Positions 45,367-55,024 are shown, counted from the first letter of the stretch. The stretch is 64,000 nucleotides of DNA from CAVQBP01 sp963782475 (GCA_963782475.1 CAWAJW010000015.1:930001-994000); one strand, 5' to 3'. The notes: generated from the sequence alone by a model not told the origin. A program made the numbers and translations.

Positions 45367-46818
45367 ATGAAAAAATATTTTATCATTCTTCTCTTTTGGA
45401 CTGCTTCATTAAATTATGCTCAAGATTTGTTCAATAATAATAATAAAAATGAATCCAGCAATTTGTTGGGTGCCGGAGCAATTAGTGTAACGATAGGGGG
45501 TGATTTTATTGTTACAGGTACATTCCCGGCTTTATTAACCGAAAGAGTGGATCAGTTTGTGACAAGAATTTATAACCAGGCAAAAGAAAAAGCTCTGGCT
45601 AATATTACTACTGATCCTGAATTACTATTCAGAGTGAAAAAGCAGCTTAATGATTATTCTTTAAGAGATATTAAGTTGAAAAGAGCAAACGGAGAAGAAA
45701 TAACTTTAGATCTCCTCAAGTTCAGGATGAATGGGGATTTAATTAATGATCCTTATTTAAAGAATGATGATGTTTTAATTTTTGCTCCTGCTGATCTTGA
45801 AAGAAATTTCTTTTCAATATCTGGGGCAGTAAATAAACCTGGTAAGTTTCATTTTGTAGATGGCGATAAGCTTTCGGATGCAATTGAACTGGCGCAGGGG
45901 ATTAATAAAGCTTATGAAAATGTAGATACAGCTGAAATAAACAGGCTTAGTTATGATGGGGAAAGTTTATCTGCAATAAAAGTCCCAATTCATGATGATT
46001 TTTCTCTTCAAAGAGGAGATAGAATTGTGATAATTGCGAAAGAGACTCAAAGGAAAGAATTCAGCGCTTACGTTGTTGGGGAAGTAAATTCTCCCGGAGA
46101 AATTCCAATTTCAAAAGATAAAACAACATTAAAAGAAGTAATTAAATCGGCGGGAGGATTAAAATCTTCTGCATCTTTGGAAAATTCAAAATTATTTACA
46201 GGAAATATAGTCCCGATGCTTTTGGAACAGCAATTCGGGATTAAGATAAAAGATAATCCTGATATTCTTCAGCTTCAGCTGCCAAATAAGCTTATTGACT
46301 TTGAAAACCTTGTAATGTCCCGGATGTCTAATTTAACGGTTGAAGATACTGCCTATTTTTTTCTGGAAAACCGTCTTAGAATTTTAAATGAAGGAAGTGC
46401 CGTAGATTTTACTAAAATAAATAATGATACTTCCCTGGCAGCTAATTATATTGTTCATAACGGTGATGTGATAATTATACCGAGGATAATACATAAAGTT
46501 TATGTCTTTGGCCAGGTGGTTAATCCGGGATTTGTAAATTATAGAGATGGAGAAGATTTTAGATATTATATCCGGAAAGCCGGCGGCTATGGTGAATATG
46601 CAGAAAGTGAAGGGGATGTTATGGTTATTAAAAATTCAACTAAAAATTGGATATCACCCACAGATAATAAAGTAACAATTGAAGAAGGGGATTACATCTG
46701 GGTTCCGAAAAAACAGATAAGAACATTTAATTGGTATGTTGGTTTAGTCGGAGGCTATTTTAGTATTATTGCCAGTATAGCTACTGTAATTTTGCTTTTA
46801 TATCAATTCAAAAAATAA
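45367..46818 (+). CDS. Polysaccharide export-related protein with SLBB domains
   Basis: This 483-residue protein has a signal peptide ending at LNYAQ and at least three SLBB-type beta-grasp segments: FFSISGAVNKPGKFHFVDGDKLSDAIELAQG, AYVVGEVNSPGEIPISKDKTTLKEVIKSAGG and VYVFGQVVNPGFVNYRDGEDFRYYIRKAGG. It ends with a membrane helix (YFSIIASIATVILLLYQF). Wza-type exporters have an N-terminal polysaccharide export domain; here that part is unusual (ISVTIGGDFIVTGTFPALLTE). It may be an outer-membrane or inner-membrane-anchored exporter component. It follows rfbB by 18 bases. Confidence 0.78.
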   Translation: MKKYFIILLFWTASLNYAQDLFNNNNKNESSNLLGAGAISVTIGGDFIVTGTFPALLTERVDQFVTRIYNQAKEKALANITTDPELLFRVKKQLNDYSLRDIKLKRANGEEITLDLLKFRMNGDLINDPYLKNDDVLIFAPADLERNFFSISGAVNKPGKFHFVDGDKLSDAIELAQGINKAYENVDTAEINRLSYDGESLSAIKVPIHDDFSLQRGDRIVIIAKETQRKEFSAYVVGEVNSPGEIPISKDKTTLKEVIKSAGGLKSSASLENSKLFTGNIVPMLLEQQFGIKIKDNPDILQLQLPNKLIDFENLVMSRMSNLTVEDTAYFFLENRLRILNEGSAVDFTKINNDTSLAANYIVHNGDVIIIPRIIHKVYVFGQVVNPGFVNYRDGEDFRYYIRKAGGYGEYAESEGDVMVIKNSTKNWISPTDNKVTIEEGDYIWVPKKQIRTFNWYVGLVGGYFSIIASIATVILLLYQFKK

Positions 46819-46942
46819 TTTATATTGTAATATTTATCTTATGTTTTGAAAAAGACTATAAAAAGCAGCAATAAATGGCTTTGATGACTTTTTGATTTTA
46901 GCTATAATTGCTATGAATAATTAAAAAAATTATACTTATTCT

Positions 46943-47701
46943 ATGAAGAAATTATTTCTCTTATTTATTTTTTCTCTTTATATAATCGGATGTTCTTCCT
47001 CTGTTGATACTGTAAATATGACTCCGGATCAAAGACTAGCTTATGCAAAAAGCTTATATAATGATGAAAATTATTTGGATGCGCTTAATGAATTTCAATC
47101 TTTGATTCTTCAATACCCTGGGAATTCAATTATCGATGACGCTCAGTATTATCTGGCTATGACGAGATTTAAAAGGGGAGAATATATAATGTCGGCATAC
47201 GAGTTCAGCAGGTTAGTAAAAAATATGCCTGCAAGCCAATATTTGCCCGATGCCCAGTTTATGCTTGCCGAGAGTTATTATCAGCTTTCCCCGAATTATT
47301 CTTTAGATCAAAAATATACAAAGAAAGCTATTGAAGAGTTCCAGGCATTTATTGACTTTTTCCCCACTAACCCTAAAGTTTCTGAAGCCGAGAAAAAAAT
47401 TTCCGAAATGAATACTAAATTAGCATTAAAAGAATATAATAGTGCCAATATTTATGAAAAGATGGATTATTATGAAGCTGCTTTGATTTATTATAGTGAT
47501 GTTATTGAAACCTATCATGATACAAAGTATGCTCCTTTAGCTATGTATGATAAAATAAAAATCCTTCTGGATAAAAACAGGAATGATGAAGCTCTTGCCG
47601 AAATGTCTAAATTTTTGGAAAAATATCCTGATGACTCCAATGTAAAGGAAATCCAAAAATTAAAAACTTCTCTTGAGAATAAACTTTCGGCATCGAAATA
47701 A
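46943..47701 (+). CDS. bamD: Outer-membrane assembly lipoprotein BamD
   Basis: This 252-residue lipoprotein (lipobox LYIIGC, Cys17) carries about five TPR-like helical repeats such as YNDENYLDALNEFQSLILQYP and RGEYIMSAYEFSRLVKNMP. BamD binds BamA and helps insert barrel proteins in the outer membrane, fitting the many barrel genes in this window. The start has no strong ribosome-binding site. Its stop overlaps the next ATG by one base. Confidence 0.9.
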   Translation: MKKLFLLFIFSLYIIGCSSSVDTVNMTPDQRLAYAKSLYNDENYLDALNEFQSLILQYPGNSIIDDAQYYLAMTRFKRGEYIMSAYEFSRLVKNMPASQYLPDAQFMLAESYYQLSPNYSLDQKYTKKAIEEFQAFIDFFPTNPKVSEAEKKISEMNTKLALKEYNSANIYEKMDYYEAALIYYSDVIETYHDTKYAPLAMYDKIKILLDKNRNDEALAEMSKFLEKYPDDSNVKEIQKLKTSLENKLSASK

Positions 47702-48180
47702 TGATTCCCGGGAAAAAAATAAGCGAATCAATAATAATAATGACTGAGCTCGTTCTCCCTCATCATACAAACCAGCTCGGTAAATTGCTTGGCGGTCAGC
47801 TGATGCATTGGGTCGATATTTGTGCCGCGCTGTGTGCTTCTAAACATAACCATAGGGTATGTGTTACCGCATCTGTCGATAAAGTAGATTTCCATCAGCC
47901 TATAAGTTTAGGTGATGCCGTCACTCTTACTGCTTCGGTTAACAGGGTATTCAACACCTCAATGGAAATTGGTGTTAAAGTTTTTGCAGAGTCTTTTAAG
48001 GAAGGTTCTAAAATTCACACCAATACAGCTTACCTCACTTTTGTCAGCGTGGATGAAAATGGAAAACCGTTAAAAGCTGTTGAAGCAGTTCCCGAAACAG
48101 AAGATGAAAAAAGAAGATATGATGAAGCACTTCAAAGAAGGGAAAATAGACTTAAATACAGGATTTCTATTAAAGGTTAA
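47701..48180 (+). CDS. Acyl-CoA thioesterase (hotdog fold, YciA-like)
   Basis: This 159-residue hotdog-fold enzyme hydrolyses acyl-CoA thioesters. The pattern MTELVLPHHTNQLGKLLGGQLMHWVDICAALCA, with NxxGxxxGGxxxxWxD, and the downstream VDKVDFHQPISLGD match the YciA/BACH group. Its ATG overlaps the bamD stop (TAATG), so it is probably co-translated. The physiological substrate is not known. Confidence 0.88.
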   Translation: MIPGKKISESIIIMTELVLPHHTNQLGKLLGGQLMHWVDICAALCASKHNHRVCVTASVDKVDFHQPISLGDAVTLTASVNRVFNTSMEIGVKVFAESFKEGSKIHTNTAYLTFVSVDENGKPLKAVEAVPETEDEKRRYDEALQRRENRLKYRISIKG

Positions 48181-48184
48181 TTCT

Positions 48185-49588
48185 TTGCAATGTAAAATTT
48201 TTTTTTACACTTTTTTACTTCCTTTTTTTCTATTCAATTCAAATTTTGCTTTCCCTCAAAACAAGTTAAATAATGTGCAAATTCCTATCAATGGTTTTTG
48301 TAAGTATAGGGATTTTAAAACAGGCAAAAATTATACTTCTGCTTTTCCATTAAACTATAATAAAGATTCATACTCCGATATTCTTTTATATTCACCCTTA
48401 AAAAAGAAGATGAATTTATTGACCGGATATGAAAACGGGGAATTCCCGGAGCAGGACAGCATTAAAATACCTTACCGTATTTCGAATATCCATGCAATTT
48501 TTAACAAGAAAAAAGAGGTGGAAGGATATGCCTTCGCTTCAAGGAGAGACAGAACTGCAGGCATTTTCCAAATTTCAAATGAAAAGAAATTTATAAATAT
48601 TGCTTCTCATAATTTTTCATCATACCCGGAAAATATATCTGTTGCAGATGTTGAAGGCGACAGCAAATCAGAAATGTTAATTTCAGGCGGCACCTTTGAA
48701 GGCCTTTCTTTATTATATCGTTCTGGCAAAGGGCTAATTGAAAAAAAATTAGAGGAAAGAACAAGTTATACGGATGCAATTTTTGTAGATTTGAATAATG
48801 ATAACATTCCGGATATCTCCGGTTTTAATCTCATCACCAGTTCTATTGATTTCTTTTATAACAATGGGAACGGGAATTTCAGGAAAGTCCGGTCTATTCC
48901 AATTAATGGAAGAGTTAGTCTGCTTCAGTCTTTCGATATGGATTCGGATGATTATGAGGATTTGATTTTTGTAAGAAATGATTCAATCTCAATTTTTTAC
49001 GGTGACTTTCGAAGTTCATTTGAAGATACTCTTAATATAAGCCCTTTATATCACCCTGATAGAATTATCCTGGGTGATTTTAATAAAGACGGGAAAATCG
49101 ATATTGCATATATTAATTATAATGAAGAAATTCTCTCAATTATATTTGCAAAAAGTAACCGGCAGTTTTATCCTGAAGTTATTTATCTTAAAAAGAAAGG
49201 GATAAAAGATATTATCCCCTATTACAGCAAATTTATAAACGGGATTGCCGGAATAAGCGATAAAGGTGATCTGTTTACAGTTACAAGGTTATCATCATTT
49301 TTTGAAAATGTGGAATTAACACTGGGTGCGGAACCTTCTGCAATAACATTTTTTGATAACGAAGACAATGGAATTACCGATTTTTGTTTTTTAGATGAAT
49401 TAAACAATTCATTGGTTGCTGTTGTAAGAAATAATGCCGGTATCCCGAAATCTTATTCATCATTCCCGCTGTTTCAAAACCATTCTGATGTAACTGCTTT
49501 TAATATATCGCCGAACACCAATGGTTTTTTCATCTATTCTTTCAACAATAATCTTATTGAAGCTTTAGATCGTAAATTTTTCAAATAA
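48185..49588 (+). pseudogene. Secreted FG-GAP/VCBS repeat protein, N-terminal part before a frameshift
   Basis: I start this at the TTG at 48185, eight bases after AGG, because a signal peptide follows (IFFYTFLLPFFLFNSNFAFPQ); the open frame extends further upstream only inside the thioesterase gene. The body has repeated VCBS/FG-GAP blades with acidic loops: VADVEGDSKSEMLI, FVDLNNDNIPDISGF, SFDMDSDDYEDLIF and LGDFNKDGKIDIAYI. Each DxDxDGxxD-like loop would bind calcium in a propeller. The frame ends after LDRKFFK at a run of five T (49577-49581). Reading four T continues KFSNNNVDRKNIYSHGSIMDLK into the next open frame. Confidence 0.7.
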
Positions 49589-49628
49589 TAATGTTGATAG
49601 AAAAAATATTTATTCTCACGGCAGCATT

Positions 49629-50321
49629 ATGGATTTAAAAGTAAGAAAAGATGACCAGGGTAATGTAAATATCTACGCTGCGTATAGAAAAAATGATAAG
49701 CTGGGTATAGATATTTTTACATATTCCGGCAATAATTTTACTAATAAAAATTATGAAATAACCATTAGTGATTTAGCCTCAAATATAACTTTAGGTTCGG
49801 GAAAATCGGTGTATTTTTGGCAGAAATCCGGGAATAATTTAATTTTTTATTCAAAGGATTTTAATAAGCTTCAAACCCCACCGGAAGAAAAATTTTCATT
49901 ATCTTTGAAAGAATATTATAAAATAGTTGCATTTACCGGCGATCTCCTGAATAATGACAAAGATATTTCAATAAGCTTCTTTGCTTCGGAAGCAGATAAT
50001 TTTGCAGTGGTTACCGCTGGCAAAACTTCATCGGTAATTAAGGCGAATAATCAAATACCTTCTTTAAATGTCATAAATAAAGAGCAGCTCTTTTTCGGTG
50101 AAATGAAATTTAACGGATTGAAAAAATTATTTGTGTATCACAATAATATTATTGATAGATTCGACTTCCTAAAAGAAGGAAGAGAATTAATTACTACAGG
50201 GATTGCTGATGCAGAAAATCTTAACCGTTATTTCATAAAAAATATGAATATAAAAAATTACCATATAGTATTTACTCAAAAAAATGAAAGTCCAATTTCA
50301 GTTAATAATATAAGCCAATGA
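49629..50321 (+). pseudogene. Secreted FG-GAP/VCBS repeat protein, C-terminal part after the frameshift
   Basis: This is the continuation of the preceding gene if one T is removed at 49577-49581; homologous reading resumes at about 49580. It has beta-rich sequence (IYAAYRKNDKLGIDIFTYSGNNF, FTGDLLNNDKDISISFFAS), including an acidic loop similar to the repeats of the first part. No signal peptide or independent ribosome-binding site is present. Its stop overlaps the next gene's ATG (ATGA at 50318-50321). The combined protein would be about 711 residues. Confidence 0.6.
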
Positions 50322-52024
50322 AAACGATTATCTTTTTAATTGTAATTTTATTTAATGTTAATCTTATTTATTCACAAGGCATAACAAAACATGCTCTCGA
50401 CTCTTTATATGATAAGTTGATTTATATTAATTCATCGCAGTTTAAAACAAAACCTGCCCGGACAACTGAGGGTGAAAGTAAATATGAAAAATGCGGATTC
50501 GGATTAGTTAGTTCATTAATAGTAAATATTAACAGGTTTACATCGCAGCAGCAGTCAGATATTAAAAGAATTCTTCAGAAGCCTGAGCTTCAAGACAGCT
50601 TAATTACTCCAAACGGATTCTTCAAAATTCATTATGATTCACAAGGAATAAACAGACCTTCGTATGATAACCTGCCGGTAAATGATTGTTTGAATTTAAT
50701 TTCGCAGACTTTAGATTCGGTTTATAATTTTGAAATTAAATATTTAGGCTATCCTTTCCCAAACCACGATCAATCTCCGTATGATATCTATATTACAAAT
50801 TCGACTTCAGGAAGCTATGGCTATACACAGCCGGATATACCGACAGGCAATGAAACATTTACTTCATATATTGTTATTCATAATAATTATATAAATTTTC
50901 AAACACAGGGTATAAACGGGGCAAGAGTAACATTAGCCCATGAATTCTACCATGCTATCCAAATAGCAGATTATATTTACAGGTACGATACGGATGGTTT
51001 TTTTTATGAGCTTTCCTCTACGGCTATGGAAGATTTCGTTTATAACAGTATAAATGATTATTATAATTATTTACCTTATTACTTTAATAATACTCAAGAT
51101 GCTTTCGGATGTTCGAATTGTAACGGCGGTGAACAGGAATATGCTTTGGCAATATGGAATATTTTCATTAGGGACAGGTTCGGAAGCAGCGATATAAAAA
51201 GAGGATATGATATCCTTAAAAAACAATGGCAGCTTATGCCGCAAATGAGAGCTCTTGAGGCAATAAATAATAGTATTCTGGAGTTTGGTTCGACTTATAG
51301 AAGGGAATTTAATGAGTTCGGAATTTGGCTTTTTTATACAAACTATAGAGCGGTTAACGGTATATATTTTAAAGAAGCTTCAAATTATCCTCTGCTGCAT
51401 ATTTTAAATGAGTTTGCGCCTATACCTGCTAATTCTATAAGTGGTTTCGCATTCCCCACCTCACAAAATTATTTAAAATTTATCCAGAAAACAGCAAATA
51501 ATAATTTTGATACACTCGATGTAATTATTTCTAATTCCGATTATAGAAACGGGATAGATAGTATGAATAATCAATCTCCTTTCCGGCTGACTGTTAGTTA
51601 TAATGCAGTATCTTCGGCAAATAAATATGATGTTAATCTATTTTCAAATAATAGTTCTGTCTGGTCTAATACTGTTATTTTAGATAATAATATTATTATG
51701 CGGGATACAACAAATCCGCCGCCGCCGGTTGTTTCGGTTAATTATGCCTATCCGAATCCTTTTTTTTATAATCTGAATAATCATATTGAAATTCCTACGG
51801 GCGCCAATGCGTATCAAAAAGTAGATCTTGATATTTTTACAATTTCAATGAAGCTCGTTTATTCGCTGAATGATTATGCTGCTCCCGGTAAGAAAGGTTC
51901 TTATATATTAAGATGGAATGGTTTGAATTCAAAAGGAGAAAAACTTCCATCCGGGGTTTATATTTATTTTACTAAGATCGGCAGCAGCACTACTTCAGGC
52001 AAAATAGTAATAATAAATAAGTGA
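50318..52024 (+). CDS. Secreted putative metalloprotease with T9SS-type C-terminal domain
   Basis: This 568-residue exported protein has a signal peptide ending at LIYSQ. The zinc motif HExxH is in TLAHEFYHAIQIADY, followed by a probable downstream glutamate in ELSSTAMEDFVY, resembling the MXAN_6640 family of putative metalloproteases. Two cysteine pairs occur, including CSNCNGG. The C-terminal 100 residues (YAYPNPFFYN...LPSGVYIYFTKIGSSTTSGKIVIINK) form the FlgD-Ig-like/T9SS sorting domain. It is translationally coupled to the VCBS repeat gene, so both may act at the cell surface. Confidence 0.75.
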   Translation: MKTIIFLIVILFNVNLIYSQGITKHALDSLYDKLIYINSSQFKTKPARTTEGESKYEKCGFGLVSSLIVNINRFTSQQQSDIKRILQKPELQDSLITPNGFFKIHYDSQGINRPSYDNLPVNDCLNLISQTLDSVYNFEIKYLGYPFPNHDQSPYDIYITNSTSGSYGYTQPDIPTGNETFTSYIVIHNNYINFQTQGINGARVTLAHEFYHAIQIADYIYRYDTDGFFYELSSTAMEDFVYNSINDYYNYLPYYFNNTQDAFGCSNCNGGEQEYALAIWNIFIRDRFGSSDIKRGYDILKKQWQLMPQMRALEAINNSILEFGSTYRREFNEFGIWLFYTNYRAVNGIYFKEASNYPLLHILNEFAPIPANSISGFAFPTSQNYLKFIQKTANNNFDTLDVIISNSDYRNGIDSMNNQSPFRLTVSYNAVSSANKYDVNLFSNNSSVWSNTVILDNNIIMRDTTNPPPPVVSVNYAYPNPFFYNLNNHIEIPTGANAYQKVDLDIFTISMKLVYSLNDYAAPGKKGSYILRWNGLNSKGEKLPSGVYIYFTKIGSSTTSGKIVIINK

Positions 52025-52078
52025 AAGAATATGCAATATAGAGAAGTAAATAATTTATTTAATTCATGATTATAATTA

Positions 52079-52711
52079 ATGAGTGATTTTTCAATTCAAG
52101 CCAGCGATTTAAAAAAAACCTTCGGAAGAAGGTTAATTTTTAATAATGTGAATTTTTCTTTGTCCGGTAATTCTATTTTTGGTATTACAGGAGCGAATGG
52201 TTCGGGTAAATCTACTTTGATTAAAATTATTGCAGGGATAAATTCCCCTTCGTCAGGTAAAATAGCATATAATTATAACAGTGAACAAATAGAGCCGGAA
52301 AATCTGCATAACTTTATCGGTTTCGTCTCCCCTTATTTGGTTCTTTATGATGAATTTTCAGCCTGGGAAAATTTAAATTATTTCGCAAATATCAGAGATG
52401 TTGTATTTAATAAAGAAAAGATAGAACACCTTTTAAATCAATTCCTGTTATATAACCGTAAAGACGACATATTAAAAACTTATTCTTCCGGAATGAAGCA
52501 GAGAATGAAATTTATTTTTGCTTTAATGCATTCTCCAAAATTAATATTACTTGATGAACCGACATCTAACCTGGATGATGAAGGAAAGGAATCTGTTTAC
52601 GGGATAATAGAAGAGGAAAGAAAAGAAAATATTGTAATAGTTGCGTCTAATGAAAAATCTGATTTGCAGTTTTGTAAAGAGAAATTAAAGCTGGAGGATT
52701 ATAAATTTTAG
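52079..52711 (+). CDS. ccmA: Heme exporter ATP-binding protein CcmA
   Basis: This 210-residue ABC ATPase has Walker A GANGSGKST, signature YSSGMKQRMKF and Walker B LILLDEPTSNLDDEG. With CcmB and CcmC it drives release of heme-loaded CcmE during cytochrome c maturation. It is recognised mainly by its place as the first gene of ccmABCDEF; the sequence itself is generic for small ABC ATPases. A palindromic intergenic repeat separates it from ccmB. Confidence 0.85.
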   Translation: MSDFSIQASDLKKTFGRRLIFNNVNFSLSGNSIFGITGANGSGKSTLIKIIAGINSPSSGKIAYNYNSEQIEPENLHNFIGFVSPYLVLYDEFSAWENLNYFANIRDVVFNKEKIEHLLNQFLLYNRKDDILKTYSSGMKQRMKFIFALMHSPKLILLDEPTSNLDDEGKESVYGIIEEERKENIVIVASNEKSDLQFCKEKLKLEDYKF

Positions 52712-52742
52712 TTGGATAAAAATTACAACATATATCTTTTAC

Positions 52743-52824
52743 TGCAGAGATAACAGAGGAGCGCAGAGAATACAGAGATAAGAATTTTCCCTGTTTCCTC
52801 TGAGTTTTCTCTGCTTACTCTGCG
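52743..52824. repeat. CAGAGA-rich imperfect palindrome between ccmA and ccmB
   Basis: The left arm (52743-52777) is built of CAGAG units about nine bases apart. The right arm (to 52824) is its approximate reverse complement, built of CTCTG units. The two arms could fold into a long imperfect hairpin. Repeats of this CAGAGA type are common in intergenic spacers of many bacteria. Confidence 0.7.
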
Positions 52825-52851
52825 TTTAATTAATCGTGTGAGTATTTTGAA

Positions 52852-53517
52852 ATGAAAATAAAATCATACGCATTATTCCAAAAGGATTTCAATTCTGAAT
52901 TACGGACTCGTTATGCGGTCAATTCGCTAGCGATGTTTATCCTAGTTGCATTGAGTGTTATCTTATTTTCAATTGGAAATGAAAGAATTTCTCCCGCTTT
53001 GACAAGCGGATTGTTTTGGGTAGTAATTTTTTTTACTGCAATGTCCGGCCTTTCCAGGGCATTCGTATCAGAAGAAGAAAGGGGTACATCATTAACACTT
53101 CAGCTTATTGCAGCCCCTTCAACTATTTTTACAGGTAAACTCTTATTTAATCTAATTTTAATTTTTGTAATGAATATAATTATCACACTTTTATATTCAG
53201 CACTTTTCGAGGAATTTGTAATCCGGAATTTATTGCTCTTCATTTTTGCTTTTGTTTTAGGAAATATTGGGATAGCTGTTTCATCTACCATCATTGCAGC
53301 CATTATAGCTAAAGCAGGTTCAAAAGGAACATTGTATCCTGTACTTTCATTTCCGATCCTGCTTCCATTAATAATTACTTCCGTACGATTGACTTTATTT
53401 GCAATAGAAGGGAACACTATCGATTCTTCCGAAGTTGAACTCCTTATAATTGCATGTTATGACGTAATAATGATTTCCGCTTCATATATGTTATTTGATT
53501 TTATATGGAAAGATTAG
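52852..53517 (+). CDS. ccmB: Heme exporter permease CcmB
   Basis: This 221-residue integral membrane protein has six predicted helices and the CcmB hallmark FFTAMSGLSRAFVSEEERGTSLTLQLIAAP, followed by GKLLFNLILIFVMN and a late LYPVLSFPILLPLIITSV segment. It is the membrane partner of CcmA in the Ccm (system I) pathway. Length is normal. The gene lies between ccmA and ccmC in the same orientation, though with 140- and 241-base spacers, so the operon is looser than usual. Confidence 0.92.
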   Translation: MKIKSYALFQKDFNSELRTRYAVNSLAMFILVALSVILFSIGNERISPALTSGLFWVVIFFTAMSGLSRAFVSEEERGTSLTLQLIAAPSTIFTGKLLFNLILIFVMNIIITLLYSALFEEFVIRNLLLFIFAFVLGNIGIAVSSTIIAAIIAKAGSKGTLYPVLSFPILLPLIITSVRLTLFAIEGNTIDSSEVELLIIACYDVIMISASYMLFDFIWKD

Positions 53518-53758
53518 AAGAAGCATCGATAAAAATTAAGATACGGATATTGTCGACTTTCGTCAAAAGAACCCTCGGTATTCCAAAACAATTCACCCTA
53601 CTTTAAGGTAGATTAAAAGATATTTTAATTGAGGGAAAATTTTACTATTTAAGTGGCATAACTTTTGAAATTTTGTATAATAAATCAACACATGATTTAT
53701 TAAAGTTATTAAGTTCATAGAAATTAACTATATTTAATTAAAATAAAAGAAATAACTT

Positions 53759-54463
53759 ATGACCTGGAAAATATCTTTATTCCTTCTGCTTGCGTTTGTA
53801 TCAGTAGCTGGAATAGCTTTTCCCATAGTTGAGAATCCGCATACCTGGTATCAATTTCCTCTAATTCCTGGATTAGAACAAAATGCTAAAATTATTTTCT
53901 TTCATGTGCCTACAGCATGGATAACGGTAATAGCATTTTTGCTGTCTACTGTCTACAGCATAAGATACCTAAGAAAGAAAAACCTTGATGATGATGCTAA
54001 ATCTTATGCAGCAGCTCAGCTAGGAATAATATTTTGTGTTTTAGCTACAATAACCGGAGCTGTCTGGGCTAAATTTGCATGGGGCGCATTCTGGAGCTGG
54101 GATCCCAGGCAGACAAGCATTTTTGCTCTTTTATTAATTTATGGTGCATGGTTCGCACTTCGTTCATCAATCGAGTCTGAAGAAAAAAGAGCTTCTCTTT
54201 CCGCTGTTTATAATATTATTGCCTTTATAACTGTTCCTTTCTTTATTTTTGTTATGCCTAGAATTATGAGCGGTTTGCATCCCGGTTCAGCTAACGATAC
54301 AAACTCGGGACCTATTGTTGATTTTAAAATGAATGGAAATATGCTGTTAATATTTTTCCTTTCCTTGATAGGCTTCACAATTCTATTTTTCTGGATGTGG
54401 AATATTGGATATAAATCTTTAATTTATAAGGATAAACTTAACAGAAAATTAATAAGAGGGTAA
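53759..54463 (+). CDS. ccmC: Heme-handling protein CcmC
   Basis: This 234-residue membrane protein has about six helices and the tryptophan-rich WWD-type motif WAKFAWGAFWSWDPRQTSIFALLLIYGAWFALR, which positions heme for transfer to CcmE. The external histidine ligands fit FFHVPTAWI near the N-terminus and the loop with SGLHPGSAND. It is followed four bases later by ccmD. Confidence 0.93.
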   Translation: MTWKISLFLLLAFVSVAGIAFPIVENPHTWYQFPLIPGLEQNAKIIFFHVPTAWITVIAFLLSTVYSIRYLRKKNLDDDAKSYAAAQLGIIFCVLATITGAVWAKFAWGAFWSWDPRQTSIFALLLIYGAWFALRSSIESEEKRASLSAVYNIIAFITVPFFIFVMPRIMSGLHPGSANDTNSGPIVDFKMNGNMLLIFFLSLIGFTILFFWMWNIGYKSLIYKDKLNRKLIRG

Positions 54464-54466
54464 ATA

Positions 54467-54625
54467 TTGAGCGGTCTTTATAGTTTTCTTCAGAACAATG
54501 CTATATACGTCGTAATGGTTATTGTTCTAATTGTCTGGGCAGGGGTTTTTTTGTATCTCTTAAATTTGGATAGAAGACTTAAACATATGGAAAAAGAAAT
54601 AGAGGATAATAAACATGAAAAATAA
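54467..54625 (+). CDS. ccmD: CcmD-like small membrane protein
   Basis: This 52-residue single-pass protein starts at TTG (54467), with AGAGGG six bases upstream. It has one helix (AIYVVMVIVLIVWAGVFLYLLNL) followed by DRRLKHMEKEIEDNK, the DRRLKxxE tail typical of CcmD. CcmD stabilises the CcmC-CcmE heme complex. The stop overlaps the ccmE start by 11 bases. Size, motif and position between ccmC and ccmE leave little doubt. Confidence 0.88.
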   Translation: MSGLYSFLQNNAIYVVMVIVLIVWAGVFLYLLNLDRRLKHMEKEIEDNKHEK

Positions 54626-55004
54626 ATATCTGTTTGGCGGCGTTATTATAGTTGTATTTCTTGGTTTGATGGGGTATTTGTTAACGCAAAGCAACATAAA
54701 ATACGAAGACAATTTCCAAAACGTTATGAGCATTGATAAAACCGTCAAAGCAACCGGGAGCTGGGATAAAGCAAAAAACTATACAATTGATAAACAAAAT
54801 CGGACATTCAGCTTTTTCATGATTGACCAGCACGGCACCGAAATGAAAGTCGTTTATGATGGAACTATACCTAATAATTTTGAAACAGCGCAGAGCGTTG
54901 TGGTAACCGGTCATTATGAGGACGGTTATTTCCATGCAAGAGAGATTTTAACAAAATGTCCTAGCAAATATCAAAATTCGCAGGTCAAATCTTCTTCCCT
55001 TTAG
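54615..55004 (+). CDS. ccmE: Heme chaperone CcmE, cysteine (CxxxY) variant
   Basis: This 129-residue periplasmic heme chaperone is anchored by one N-terminal helix (YLFGGVIIVVFLGLMGYLL). An OB-fold follows, with FFMIDQHGTEMKVVYDGTIPNNFE and VVVTGHYEDGYFHAREIL. In most bacteria the heme-linking residue is His in HxxxY; here it is Cys115 in KCPSKY (CxxxY). This variant is known from archaea and some sulfate-reducing bacteria whose Ccm systems lack CcmH and CcmG; neither gene is present in this cluster. It overlaps ccmD by 11 bases. Confidence 0.92.
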   Translation: MKNKYLFGGVIIVVFLGLMGYLLTQSNIKYEDNFQNVMSIDKTVKATGSWDKAKNYTIDKQNRTFSFFMIDQHGTEMKVVYDGTIPNNFETAQSVVVTGHYEDGYFHAREILTKCPSKYQNSQVKSSSL

Positions 55005-55024
55005 TAAAATTACTAATAATAATT

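Noticed and set aside
53660..53685. Sigma-54-like promoter (TGGCAT N5 TTGAA) upstream of ccmC
   Set aside because: The -12 element reads GA where GC is required, so the GG-N10-GC rule fails.
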